Position numbers and translations under genes: made by a program
In this document: positions 50,731-58,929 of the stretch, piece after piece
Layout: each line of letters starts with the position of its first letter
Position numbering within the stretch: the first letter of the stretch is position 1
Notes under the pieces: model-generated
What the model was told of the DNA's origin: nothing
The model's input: the letters and a program-made list of their open reading frames with translations, nothing else
Database searches by the model: none
Origin: Modicisalibacter luteus DSM 23508
GTDB lineage: Bacteria > Pseudomonadota > Gammaproteobacteria > Pseudomonadales > Halomonadaceae
Length of the DNA stretch: 64,000 nucleotides
Assembly: GCF_000378505.1 (NCBI RefSeq)
Contig: NZ_KB899995.1
Location: 212,641-276,640, forward strand
Direction of reading: 5' to 3'

Positions 50731-52263
50731 ATGGCTCAATCCCAGTCTCCACAGACATCTACGGCACCGCCAGCCACGCTGTTCCTGTTCGGCGCCAGTG
50801 GCGATCTGGTCAAGCGCTTATTGATTCCTTCTCTCTTTTCGCTCTCACGCATGGGGCTGCTCGATCCCGCACTGCGTATCGTGGGCATCGATATCGTACC
50901 CGGCAGTGACGACAGTTTCCGCCAGAATCTCGCTGATTTTCTTGCTAACCAGGCGGATGACTCCGATGCGGAAGCGGGCGGGATCGATCTCGAGCAGTGG
51001 CCGGACTTCGCCCAGCGTCTGCACTATATCGAAGGCGACTTCACGCAAGCTGCGACCTATCGGGCGATTGATGAGACGATACAGGCGAGTACGACAGCCA
51101 ACGCGCTGTTCTATCTTGCCACCGCGCCGCGTTTCTTTGCCGATATTGCCGAGCAGCTCGGGACCGCTGGGCTACTGCGCGAGAGCGATACGCAGTTTCG
51201 ACGCGTCGTGGTGGAAAAGCCGTTTGGGCATGACCTCGCCTCGGCGCAGGCCCTCAACGCCCGGCTGCTGTCCGCCATGTCGGAAAGCCAGCTCTACCGT
51301 ATCGATCACTTTCTTGGCAAGGAAACGGTTCAGAACATACTGGTCGCCCGTTTTGCCAACGTCCTGTTCGAACCGCTCTGGAACAACCATTACATCGACC
51401 ATGTTCAGATTACCGCTGCCGAAACCGTCGGTGTCGAACAGCGCGGCAGTTTCTACGAAAAGAACGGTGCGCTACGGGACATGGTTCCCAACCACCTGTT
51501 CCAGCTACTGGCGATGGTCGCGATAGAGCCTCCCGCTGCCTTTACCGCCGATGCCCTGCGTAGCGAGAAATCCAAGCTTCTGGGTGCCATTCGTCCCTGG
51601 TCGAAGGAAGAGGCCCGGCACAACTCAGTACGCGGCCAGTATCAGGCAGGGCGCTACAAGGATAAGCCGGTCCCGGGATACCGCGACGAACCGGATGTCG
51701 ACGCTGCCAGTACTACCGAGACCTATGTCGCGTTGAAGCTGATGATCGATAACTGGCGTTGGATGGGTGTCCCTTTCTATCTGCGCACTGGCAAGCGGAT
51801 GTCAGCCCGGGATACGGAAATCGCCATCTGTTTCAAGCCGGCGCCCTATGCGCCGTTCCGTGATACCGAGGTGGATCACCTCAAGTCCAATTACCTGATC
51901 ATCCAGATTCAGCCGGATGAAGGGATCTGGCTGGACTTCGAGGCTAAACGCCCTGGGCTCATGCGAGAGATGGAGACCATCCAGTTAGGCTTCGCCTACA
52001 AGGACTTTTTCGATCTTCCCTCATCGACAGGCTACGAAACGCTGCTCTATGACTGCCTGATCGGCGACCAGATGCTCTTTCAGCGTGCCGATACCATCGA
52101 GAACGGTTGGCGGGCGGTGCAGCCGTTTCTGGATGCCTGGCAAGAAGGTAGCCGCGTCGATGGTTACGAGGCCGGCCAGGATGGCCCAGCCAGTGCCGAC
52201 GCGCTGATTGAGCGGGGTGGCTGCCAATGGCACACGCTGGGAGCATCCCGGAAGCCACGCTGA
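50731..52263 (+). CDS. zwf: Glucose-6-phosphate 1-dehydrogenase
   Basis: Oxidises glucose 6-phosphate to 6-phosphogluconolactone with NADP+, feeding the Entner-Doudoroff or pentose-phosphate route. 510 residues: nucleotide-binding GASGDLVKR at residues 21-29, EKPFGHDL at 172-179 and the active-site RIDHFLGKE at 190-198. Start MAQSQSP follows AAGGAAAG. It is not next to pgl or edd, which often accompany it, and appears to be read with the trehalase gene. Confidence 0.94.
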   Translation: MAQSQSPQTSTAPPATLFLFGASGDLVKRLLIPSLFSLSRMGLLDPALRIVGIDIVPGSDDSFRQNLADFLANQADDSDAEAGGIDLEQWPDFAQRLHYIEGDFTQAATYRAIDETIQASTTANALFYLATAPRFFADIAEQLGTAGLLRESDTQFRRVVVEKPFGHDLASAQALNARLLSAMSESQLYRIDHFLGKETVQNILVARFANVLFEPLWNNHYIDHVQITAAETVGVEQRGSFYEKNGALRDMVPNHLFQLLAMVAIEPPAAFTADALRSEKSKLLGAIRPWSKEEARHNSVRGQYQAGRYKDKPVPGYRDEPDVDAASTTETYVALKLMIDNWRWMGVPFYLRTGKRMSARDTEIAICFKPAPYAPFRDTEVDHLKSNYLIIQIQPDEGIWLDFEAKRPGLMREMETIQLGFAYKDFFDLPSSTGYETLLYDCLIGDQMLFQRADTIENGWRAVQPFLDAWQEGSRVDGYEAGQDGPASADALIERGGCQWHTLGASRKPR

Positions 52264-52386
52264 TACCCGCGGGGTGGCATGCCCTTGATTGGCTAACCCA
52301 CAGGCGGTGGGGTAGCATCGGGGCAACTTCGCCGTTCTGGCTTGCCCATCCCATGGAGTCTCAGCACCTTACCGGGTGCGCTCATC

Positions 52387-53502
52387 ATGCTATTTCTTCG
52401 TGTACTGCGCCGACGCCAGACCTGCAATCAGCTCTCCCAGCAGCTCGACATTAACATGCGCTCGCGTCTGCGCCGCGCGTTCTACTGGTTAATGACACTC
52501 ACCGGCTTGCATACCATCGCGATGGTGGCCTTCGAAGGCTTGGGTTGGGGAGATGCACTCTGGCTGACGCTCACCACCATGACTACGGTGGGCTACGGCG
52601 ATTTTTCGGCTGCGACGCCTTTGGGCCGCACTGCAACCGTCGTGTTGCTCTATGTCGCGGGCATCACATTGCTGGCACAGCTGGCCAGTGACTACATCGA
52701 TTACCGCCTCAAACGTAAGGAATCCATGATCAAGGGCCGCTGGAGGTGGAAGATGCAAGACCATGTACTGATCATAAACAGCCCCAACAATAACGCGGCT
52801 GTCTATTTCGAGCGGCTAGTGGCGCAACTGAGGACGACCGAGCAGCTTGGGGACGTGCCTGTGCAGATTCTCACCGATGCGTTTCCCGATGGGCTGCCGG
52901 AGAGCCTGCGCGAGATGGGCGTCGTGCATCACCATGGTGAGCCTGCCGACCCCCAGGCGCTGGAGGCCGTCACGCCTGCACAGGCCCGGGCGATCATTAT
53001 CCTGGCTCGCGATGAATACAGCCGGGTGTCCGACAGCATCACGCTGGATGTGCTGATGCAGCTGCAGGGCAGCTGTGGCGATGCCCAGCCTTACACGGTG
53101 GCGGAGTGCGTCCATGAGGGAAATCGTCGCCGTACCGAACTGGCTGGGGCAAGTACGACCCTGCGCCCCATCCGCGCCTATCCCGAAATGCTCGTTCGTT
53201 CTCTGGTAGCGCCAGGCGCGGAGAAAATCCTGGAGAACCTGTTCACCCACCATGACGATCACGCCATGCGCTATCCGGTGCAGTTGGAAAATGCCGTATG
53301 GGCCGACGTGACCTGCCGGCTCATGGCAGCAGGCATGGGCACGCTCATGGCTTACGTCGCTGAGGATGGAGACATTATCTGTCATCCCGCTCATGATCAC
53401 AGGTTCAGCGCCAAAGCGTTGATCCTGATGGTGCGGGAGGAATTCGTGCCGTCCACCGAGGACATCGAGCGCTGTATTCGCCAGGATGAGGCGAAAACGT
53501 GA
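52387..53502 (+). CDS. Two-helix potassium channel with RCK/TrkA-N domain
   Basis: 371 residues. After a short basic N-terminus come two membrane helices flanking the selectivity filter TTVGYGDF, then a cytoplasmic Rossmann-like regulatory domain starting DHVLIINSPNNNAA, with later RAIIILARDEYSRVSD. The nucleotide-binding glycine pattern (GxGxxG) is replaced by NSPNNN, so nucleotide gating may differ. Like MthK/Kch, it should pass K+ for osmotic balance. The start at 52387 is uncertain by a few codons. Confidence 0.85.
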   Translation: MLFLRVLRRRQTCNQLSQQLDINMRSRLRRAFYWLMTLTGLHTIAMVAFEGLGWGDALWLTLTTMTTVGYGDFSAATPLGRTATVVLLYVAGITLLAQLASDYIDYRLKRKESMIKGRWRWKMQDHVLIINSPNNNAAVYFERLVAQLRTTEQLGDVPVQILTDAFPDGLPESLREMGVVHHHGEPADPQALEAVTPAQARAIIILARDEYSRVSDSITLDVLMQLQGSCGDAQPYTVAECVHEGNRRRTELAGASTTLRPIRAYPEMLVRSLVAPGAEKILENLFTHHDDHAMRYPVQLENAVWADVTCRLMAAGMGTLMAYVAEDGDIICHPAHDHRFSAKALILMVREEFVPSTEDIERCIRQDEAKT

Positions 53503-53625
53503 CGTCCGGCTAATGTCGGTTGCAGAGAGGGCGTGAGTCGGCGAAACACTGAGGCTGACAGGCGAAGGCAGCAACGCTATCGTCCCCTTACCACGATTAT
53601 TAAAAAACATATGGCAGGAGGCTGC

Positions 53626-54582
53626 ATGGCACGCATCTACGATGACAATTCTCTCTCTATCGGCAACACACCCTTGGTGCGCTTGGGCCGGTTGGGCTAC
53701 GGCAATGTTCTGGTCAAGACCGAAGGGCGCAATCCCGCCTACTCGGTGAAGTGCCGCATCGGCGCGAGCATGGTCTGGGAGGCCGAGCGGCAGGGCCTGC
53801 TCGGTGCCGGTAAGGAAATCATCGAGCCCACCAGTGGCAACACCGGCATTGCGCTGGCGTTCGTCGGCGCATCGCGCGGCTACCCGGTGACGCTGACCAT
53901 GCCCGAGAGCATGAGCCTCGAACGGCGCAAGATCCTCAAGGCGCTGGGGGCCAACCTGGTGCTGACCGAGGCCGCCAAGGGCATGAAAGGTGCGATTGCC
54001 AAGGCTGAAGAGATCCGTGACAGCGACCCTGAACGCTACGTGATGCTGCAGCAATTCGATAACCCGGCGAACCCGGCCATTCATGAAAGCACCACGGGGC
54101 CGGAAATCTGGAACGACACTGACGGCAACGTCGACGTGTTCGTGGCTGGTGTCGGTACTGGCGGTACCATCACCGGGGTGAGCCGATACCTCAAGCACAC
54201 CCAGGGTAAATCGGTTGTCAGCGTGGCGGTGGAGCCCACCGATTCGCCGGTGATCCGCCAGACAATGACCGGCGAGGAGCCGACGCCGAGCCCGCACAAG
54301 ATCCAGGGCATCGGTGCCGGCTTCGTGCCGAAGAATCTCGACCTGAGTCTTGTCGATCGTGTCGAACAGGTCGACAACGACGCGGCCATTGCCATGGCGC
54401 ACCGTCTCATGCGGGAAGAGGGCATCCTGGCTGGTATCTCCGGAGGGGCCGCCGTAGCTGCCGCACTGCGTGTGGCCGACGAGCCCGAGATGAAGGATAA
54501 AACCATCGTGGTCATCCTGCCCGACTCCGGCGAGCGCTACCTGTCCAGCGCCCTGTTCGCCGGCATGTTTGACGCCCCGTAA
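53626..54582 (+). CDS. cysK: Cysteine synthase A (O-acetylserine sulfhydrylase)
   Basis: Makes L-cysteine from O-acetylserine and sulfide, using PLP. 318 residues, close to E. coli Cys[11 protein letters not shown] at the start, the PLP lysine at Lys42 in [20 protein letters not shown] at residues 69-78, [14 protein letters not shown], and [12 protein letters not shown] at the C-terminus. A strong AGGAGG lies before the ATG at 53626; an upstream in-frame start would precede that site. It seems monocistronic. Confidence 0.95.
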   Translation: MARIYDDNSLSIGNTPLVRLGRLGYGNVLVKTEGRNPAYSVKCRIGASMVWEAERQGLLGAGKEIIEPTSGNTGIALAFVGASRGYPVTLTMPESMSLERRKILKALGANLVLTEAAKGMKGAIAKAEEIRDSDPERYVMLQQFDNPANPAIHESTTGPEIWNDTDGNVDVFVAGVGTGGTITGVSRYLKHTQGKSVVSVAVEPTDSPVIRQTMTGEEPTPSPHKIQGIGAGFVPKNLDLSLVDRVEQVDNDAAIAMAHRLMREEGILAGISGGAAVAAALRVADEPEMKDKTIVVILPDSGERYLSSALFAGMFDAP

Positions 54583-54607
54583 CCCGGCCCGCCTGAGCCT
54601 GCCGAGT

Positions 54608-54638
54608 TACCGCCCGCCTTGGTGGATGGCGGGCGGTA
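54608..54638. terminator. Hairpin between convergent cysK and hydrolase genes
   Basis: Perfect 11-bp repeat TACCGCCCGCC (54608-54618)/GGCGGGCGGTA (54628-54638) with a 9-base loop. It has no T-run on either side; as a stable barrier between convergent genes it may still end transcription, possibly with Rho. Confidence 0.55.
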
Positions 54639-54679
54639 GCAGAAACTGAGACGCTGACGGTCGCTATCTGAAGCCCGCG

Positions 54680-55594
54680 CTACTCGTAGACGTCCAGATC
54701 ATCGGCCAGCTGAACCTCACCAGCGTAGTCGCGCTGGATCTCCTCCACTACCGTCTCGATGGGCGCACCGTAATGCAGTACGTGGGTGAGCACCAACAGG
54801 TCCGGCTGGGCCCGGTTGGCGAGCTCGGCCAGTTCATCCGTCAGCGTATGAGCGTACTGATGGTAGTCCTGCCACTGCTTCGGAAGATCCTTCCAGCCGG
54901 TGCGGCTGATGACTTCGTGGATCAGAATGTCGGCGCCTGCTGCCTGTTTCTCCACTTCCTTGTTGATCGAGGTGTCACCGGAAATTACCACGGTCTTGTC
55001 AGGGGTAGTGATCCTGTATCCATAGGCCAGGTCCCAGTCACCGTGGGAAACGGGGAATGCCTCCACCTGGATATCGTCCGTCTCATAGACTGTGCCGGGC
55101 TGGGAAATTTCGGTCACTTCAGCATAGGCGGTATCGGGGTTGGTGATAGGACTCTTGTCCTTCAGGCGGGTCTCGGTATCCGCCGCCAGCATGGTGTATA
55201 TGCCTTCACTCATTCCCTGCGTTCCCTTGGGGCCAATGACCTGCAGTGGATTTTCGCGTCGCCACCAATAGGTGCCTAGCAGCTCCGGGTAGTCCAGCAC
55301 GTGATCGCTATGTAGGTGGGTCAGAAACAAATGCTCAATATTAGTAGGGTATAGCGAATCGATGCCGAGCCTCTCGGCCGCTTGTGTAGCGCGCTCGACG
55401 ACACCGGCACCCAGGTCGAAGAGATAAGCTTCACCGTCATGAATGACTGCAACACCGGCGCCAGCACGTTCACCGTTGGGCACCGGAGTGCCCGTACCGA
55501 GCATGACAACCTGGGTGTCTGCCAAGGTGGGATGGGCGAAGGCCATCAATAGGGTAGAGAGAGGTAGCGCAAGGAAGGAGTAGCGTTTTGTCAT
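54680..55594 (-). CDS. Exported metallo-beta-lactamase-fold hydrolase
   Basis: 304-residue precursor with a signal peptide (MTKRYSFLALPLSTLLMAFA, cleaved after TLA near residue 25). The HLHSDH metal motif (residues ~88-93) and the strand VVMLGTGTPVPNGERAG are those of the RNase Z/arylsulfatase-like metallo-hydrolase branch; a further metal ligand lies in SGDTSINKE and a C-terminal histidine in LTHVLHYG. Likely a periplasmic phosphodiesterase or sulfatase rather than an antibiotic-resistance enzyme. Substrate unknown. Confidence 0.85.
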   Translation of the reverse strand: MTKRYSFLALPLSTLLMAFAHPTLADTQVVMLGTGTPVPNGERAGAGVAVIHDGEAYLFDLGAGVVERATQAAERLGIDSLYPTNIEHLFLTHLHSDHVLDYPELLGTYWWRRENPLQVIGPKGTQGMSEGIYTMLAADTETRLKDKSPITNPDTAYAEVTEISQPGTVYETDDIQVEAFPVSHGDWDLAYGYRITTPDKTVVISGDTSINKEVEKQAAGADILIHEVISRTGWKDLPKQWQDYHQYAHTLTDELAELANRAQPDLLVLTHVLHYGAPIETVVEEIQRDYAGEVQLADDLDVYE

Positions 55595-55705
55595 TGGGTA
55601 GGTATCTCGTTTTGCGAACAAGCGTGCGCTATTCGTGCACTGGTTCGTTTAGCCTAGCAGGCGACTCCTTGCCGGAAATGGCACTTTCGTTGAATGGCCA
55701 TGCTG

Positions 55706-56095
55706 CTAAAACCGCATCCACCACGACCAGGGGTGATGCGATAGCGCCGCCCCGACGATATACAGGAAGATGGCAATCGCGACGAGTGATGCTACGGCTC
55801 GGATAGAGGATGTCTTTCCGCGCTTGATCGCCAGCGTGCCGATGACAATGTAGGCCACCAGGCCGACCAGTTTGGCCGCCAGCCACGGATGCTGCGTTGG
55901 CCAGGCGCGCAGCATGAACATCAGCGTGACCCCCGCAGCCAGAAGTACCGTATCGATCAGGTGCGGCAATATCTTCACCCAACGCCGCTGAAGTTGCGGC
56001 GACTCCCGCACAGACCACCAGGCGCGCAGGCTGAATAGCGCCAGGCTGAGGCCTGCGGCGGTCATGTGGATGTGTTTGATGAAGAAGTAGCCCAC
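55706..56095 (-). CDS. SirB2-family membrane protein
   Basis: 129 residues with about four helices. The start is GTG (VGYFFIKHIHMTAAG), placed six or seven bases after GGGAGA; family members begin with a similar KHLH-type helix, and a longer ORF upstream gives no family likeness. RRWVKILPHLIDTVLLAAG and the closing membrane helix support SirB2, a conserved inner-membrane family of unknown function once proposed as a regulator of invasion genes. It is divergent from the decayed DctQ gene. Confidence 0.8.
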   Translation of the reverse strand: MGYFFIKHIHMTAAGLSLALFSLRAWWSVRESPQLQRRWVKILPHLIDTVLLAAGVTLMFMLRAWPTQHPWLAAKLVGLVAYIVIGTLAIKRGKTSSIRAVASLVAIAIFLYIVGAALSHHPWSWWMRF

Positions 56096-56145
56096 GCCGT
56101 TCTCCCGGTGGCTTGTGCAGAATCCGTCAACACATATCGCAAGAA

Positions 56146-56219
56146 TTGCATACAACTTTTGCGACCAAAGCGCTATGCGCGCCGCATTCATTCCACTTCT
56201 ATGCTGAAATTGTATGCAA
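56146..56219. promoter_or_regulatory. Two GntR-type half-palindromic sites between SirB2 and the dctQ relic
   Basis: TTGCATACAA (56146-56155) and its exact reverse complement TTGTATGCAA (56210-56219), centres 64 bp apart. Each is a near palindrome of the TTGTATACAA kind bound by many FCD regulators. They lie in the 5' region of the dctQ-like remnant and aconitase, and upstream of SirB2. Confidence 0.55.
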
Positions 56220-56515
56220 CTGGTGCGGCCCGTGACGACGAAACAGACTTCCATGGACGCAGCCCCCATGAACAGCTCGGCGCCTGCTACGACGCCATCA
56301 TGCGCTATTTCTTTGCCGCGCCGACCAGTTGGAGCCTGGAGATAAACTCCTTACTGCTGGTCTACCTCGCCGTGGTCGGTACGCCCATGGTCTATCCCTA
56401 CGCGCTGTTGCCGATCGGCTTTGGCGCGCTGGCCCTGCAATTTCTGATCGAAACCTGCCAGGCCGCTTACCGCCTCGTCCACCCCGCCGCAGGCAAGGAG
56501 ACCTCGCATGCCTGA
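56201..56515 (+). pseudogene. Decayed TRAP small-permease (dctQ) remnant
   Basis: From the ATG at 56300 the frame reads MRYFFAAPTSWSLEINSLLL, the RY-x4-PTSWSLE core of DctQ, and then passes almost at once to the closing helix region ALLPIGFGALALQFLIETC. The first helix and one or two central helices of the usual four are missing, so a working subunit is unlikely. No dctP or dctM gene flanks it. The frame stays open to 56515, where it overlaps the aconitase start by eight bases. The gene may still be translated as a leader. Confidence 0.7.
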
Positions 56516-58451
56516 GACACTCAGCCACAAGTTGATTGGCGCTCACCTCATCGAGGGCGACATGGTGCCGGGCCGGGAAATCGCCCTGCGAATGGACCAG
56601 GCCCTGCTGCAAGACATCCTCGGTACACTGGTCATGCTCGAACTCGACGCCATGGGCATCGAGCGGGTGAAGACCTCGCCCAGCGTGCAGTACATCGACC
56701 ATACCCTGATCCAGCAGGACAACATCAATGCCGATGCCCACCTTTTCCTGAAGAGCGCCTGTGAACGGCTCGGGGTCTGGTATAGCGGTCCTGGCAACGG
56801 CATCAGCCATCCGATGCACATGGAGCGCTTCGGCAAGCCCGGCGACAGCCTGGTGGGCTGTGATAGCCATACCACCGCCGCCGGCGCGTTGGGCATGCTG
56901 GCGATCGGCGCCGGCGGCATCGAGGTGGCCATGGCCATGGCCGGCGAGCCGCTGTACCTGCCCATGCCGCGCATCGTCGGCGTTGAGCTGGTTGGGAAGC
57001 TGCCCGTCTGGGTGAGTGCCAAGGACATCGTCCTCGAACTGCTGCGTCGGCATGGCGTGGCCGGGGCGCGCAACTGCATCCTCGAATACTACGGTCCCGG
57101 CCTGGACGGGCTGGATGCCATGGACCGTCACGTGCTGGCCAACATGGGCACCGAGATGGGCGCGACCACCAGCGTCTTTCCCAGCGATGATGTCACCCGC
57201 CGCTTCATGGCCTCACGGGGGCGTGAGGCCGAATGGATCCCCCTGGCCGCCGATCCAGGATGCGCCTATGACATCGATGAGCGTATCGACCTGTCGCAAC
57301 TCCAGCCGCTGATTGCGTTGCCATCGAGCCCCGACAAGGTCGTGTCGGTCAGCGAGGTCGCCGGCGAGCCGGTCTACCAGGCCTATATCGGCTCCTCGGG
57401 CAATCCGGGGTACCGCGACTTCGCGGTGGTCGCCGAGATCGTCAGGGGGCGCAACGTTGCCAACGGCGTCTCGCTGGACATCAATCCATCCACGCGGCAG
57501 ATCCTTTCGGCGCTCATCGACGAAGGACACCTGTCATCCCTCGTCGCTGCCGGCGCACGCCTGCACCAGCCGGGCTGCAACGGCTGCATTGGCATGGGCC
57601 AGGCACCCGCGGCGGGGCGCAACAGTCTGCGCACCGTGCCGCGCAATTTTCCGGGACGCTCCGGCACGCGTGAGGACAGCGTGTTCCTGTGCAGTCCGGA
57701 GACGGCCGCCGCCTCGGCGCTGCACGGCGTGATCACCGATCCTCGCACGTTGGGCATGGCCTATCCCCGGATCCGCGAACCCGAGGACATGACCGCCAAC
57801 GAGCAGATGTTCGTGCCACCGCTGCCGCCGGAGCAGGCGCGAGGCGTGTCGCTGCTCGCCACCGACAATACTCCGCCGTTGCCCGCACTCGATCCACTGC
57901 CCGAGTCGATCGATGCCCCGGTGCTGCTCAAGGCCGGTGACAACATTTCCACCGACGACATCATGCCGGCTGGTGCCCGGGTGCTGCCGATCTGGAGCAA
58001 TATCCATGCCTCGGCCGAGTTCACCTTCGAGACGGTGGACCCCGATTATGTGTACCGCGCCCGGGAGCGCGGCAACGCGGGGCACATCATCGTCGCTGGC
58101 GACAATTACGGGCAGGGCTCGAGTCGCGAGAATGCCGCACTGGTGCCGCGTTTCCTGGGCTTGCAGGTGGTCATCGCCAGGAGCATTGCGCGTATCCACT
58201 GGCAGAACTTGCCATGCTTCGGTGTGTTGCCGCTGACTTTCGAGGACCCGGCGGATCTCGACCGGCTGCAGCAGGGCGACCGTCTGCACATTGCCGGGCT
58301 GCGCCAGCAGCTCGCCGCGGGGCAGCGGATCGTCGCCACGCTCAACGACGTCGGCACGCTGTACCTGTGCCATGAGCTCAGCCAGCGGCAACAGGCGATT
58401 CTCTCACAGGGCGGCGTTATCAACTGGCTGAACATGGAAGGCCGCTCATGA
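56508..58451 (+). CDS. Aconitate hydratase family protein
   Basis: 647 residues, the shorter bacterial/mitochondrial-like aconitase type. The [4Fe-4S] ligands are visible as Cys118 in VGCDSHTT and Cys357 and Cys360 in GCNGCIGMG; the swivel domain begins near residue 475 with AGDNISTDDIMPAG and has NYGQGSSRENAALVPRFLG. It isomerises citrate or a related tricarboxylate such as methylcitrate. The start at 56508 lies just after GCAAGGAGA and overlaps the relic frame. Because a TRAP remnant precedes it, a former carboxylate-uptake operon is likely. It probably serves as a secondary aconitase, not the main cycle enzyme. Confidence 0.9.
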   Translation: MPETLSHKLIGAHLIEGDMVPGREIALRMDQALLQDILGTLVMLELDAMGIERVKTSPSVQYIDHTLIQQDNINADAHLFLKSACERLGVWYSGPGNGISHPMHMERFGKPGDSLVGCDSHTTAAGALGMLAIGAGGIEVAMAMAGEPLYLPMPRIVGVELVGKLPVWVSAKDIVLELLRRHGVAGARNCILEYYGPGLDGLDAMDRHVLANMGTEMGATTSVFPSDDVTRRFMASRGREAEWIPLAADPGCAYDIDERIDLSQLQPLIALPSSPDKVVSVSEVAGEPVYQAYIGSSGNPGYRDFAVVAEIVRGRNVANGVSLDINPSTRQILSALIDEGHLSSLVAAGARLHQPGCNGCIGMGQAPAAGRNSLRTVPRNFPGRSGTREDSVFLCSPETAAASALHGVITDPRTLGMAYPRIREPEDMTANEQMFVPPLPPEQARGVSLLATDNTPPLPALDPLPESIDAPVLLKAGDNISTDDIMPAGARVLPIWSNIHASAEFTFETVDPDYVYRARERGNAGHIIVAGDNYGQGSSRENAALVPRFLGLQVVIARSIARIHWQNLPCFGVLPLTFEDPADLDRLQQGDRLHIAGLRQQLAAGQRIVATLNDVGTLYLCHELSQRQQAILSQGGVINWLNMEGRS

Positions 58452-58571
58452 GTACCTTGCCCCCCGGCTCGTGCGGATATCGTTGAGGTCGCCCCGATGC
58501 CGGGCGATCAAGCGGCGAGCCATCTTTTCAGTATCGTGCCGCTCACCGAGTGAGCTGAGTGTTGTCCAGGC

Positions 58572-58605
58572 TCTGTCACGGATACAGGATGGCCAGGTGG
58601 CCACC
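58572..58605 (+). terminator. Strong intrinsic terminator behind the aconitase gene
   Basis: ATACAGG (58572-58578)/CCTGTAT (58595-58601) with an inner pairing TGGCC/GGCCA and one mismatch, then TTTTT. It lies 120 bases after the aconitase stop and separates it from the ribonucleotide-reductase promoter. Confidence 0.85.
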
Positions 58606-58639
58606 CTGTATTTTTCTCTTGCCGTTCGGAAAACAAAAT

Positions 58640-58687
58640 TAACTATATGTGCCAGTAATACTGTGGCGGGTGCACTATATATTGTGT
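58640..58687 (+). promoter_or_regulatory. Two NrdR-box-like sites before nrdJa
   Basis: GCACTATATATTGTGT (58672-58687) matches the NrdR consensus acaCwAtATaTwGtgt at 15 of 16 positions. A weaker partner, with CTATATGT at 58643-58650, lies 32 bp upstream, the tandem spacing usual for NrdR. The gap 58688-58929 holds the long 5' leader; I see no cobalamin riboswitch there. Confidence 0.8.
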
Positions 58688-58929
58688 GGTGTCGTTAATT
58701 GAAAATGCGATTTCCTCGAAGTATGCCAGGCTCGAGTTGCCTTTTCGGTAGCACGATGAGCAGGCGGCGCGCATTGAGGGTGACGCCGAACTGGGGATGA
58801 CGGCCAAGGGGCTGCTGAACGGGCTGGACGGAGGCATTGCCCGGAGTTGGATGGAGGACTGGCTTTCACCCCTCGAACGCTTGGCTAATCGCTGGTCCAT
58901 GAGCCATGTTTCTTATCAGGAGACCAACC

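Noticed and set aside
52816..54402. Minus-strand 528-residue open frame across the K+ channel and cysK
   Set aside because: It crosses two well-supported genes on the other strand and shows no domain.
58688..58929. Cobalamin riboswitch in the nrdJa leader
   Set aside because: The leader is long and the enzyme needs B12, but I could not find the B12-box or the paired core of that riboswitch.
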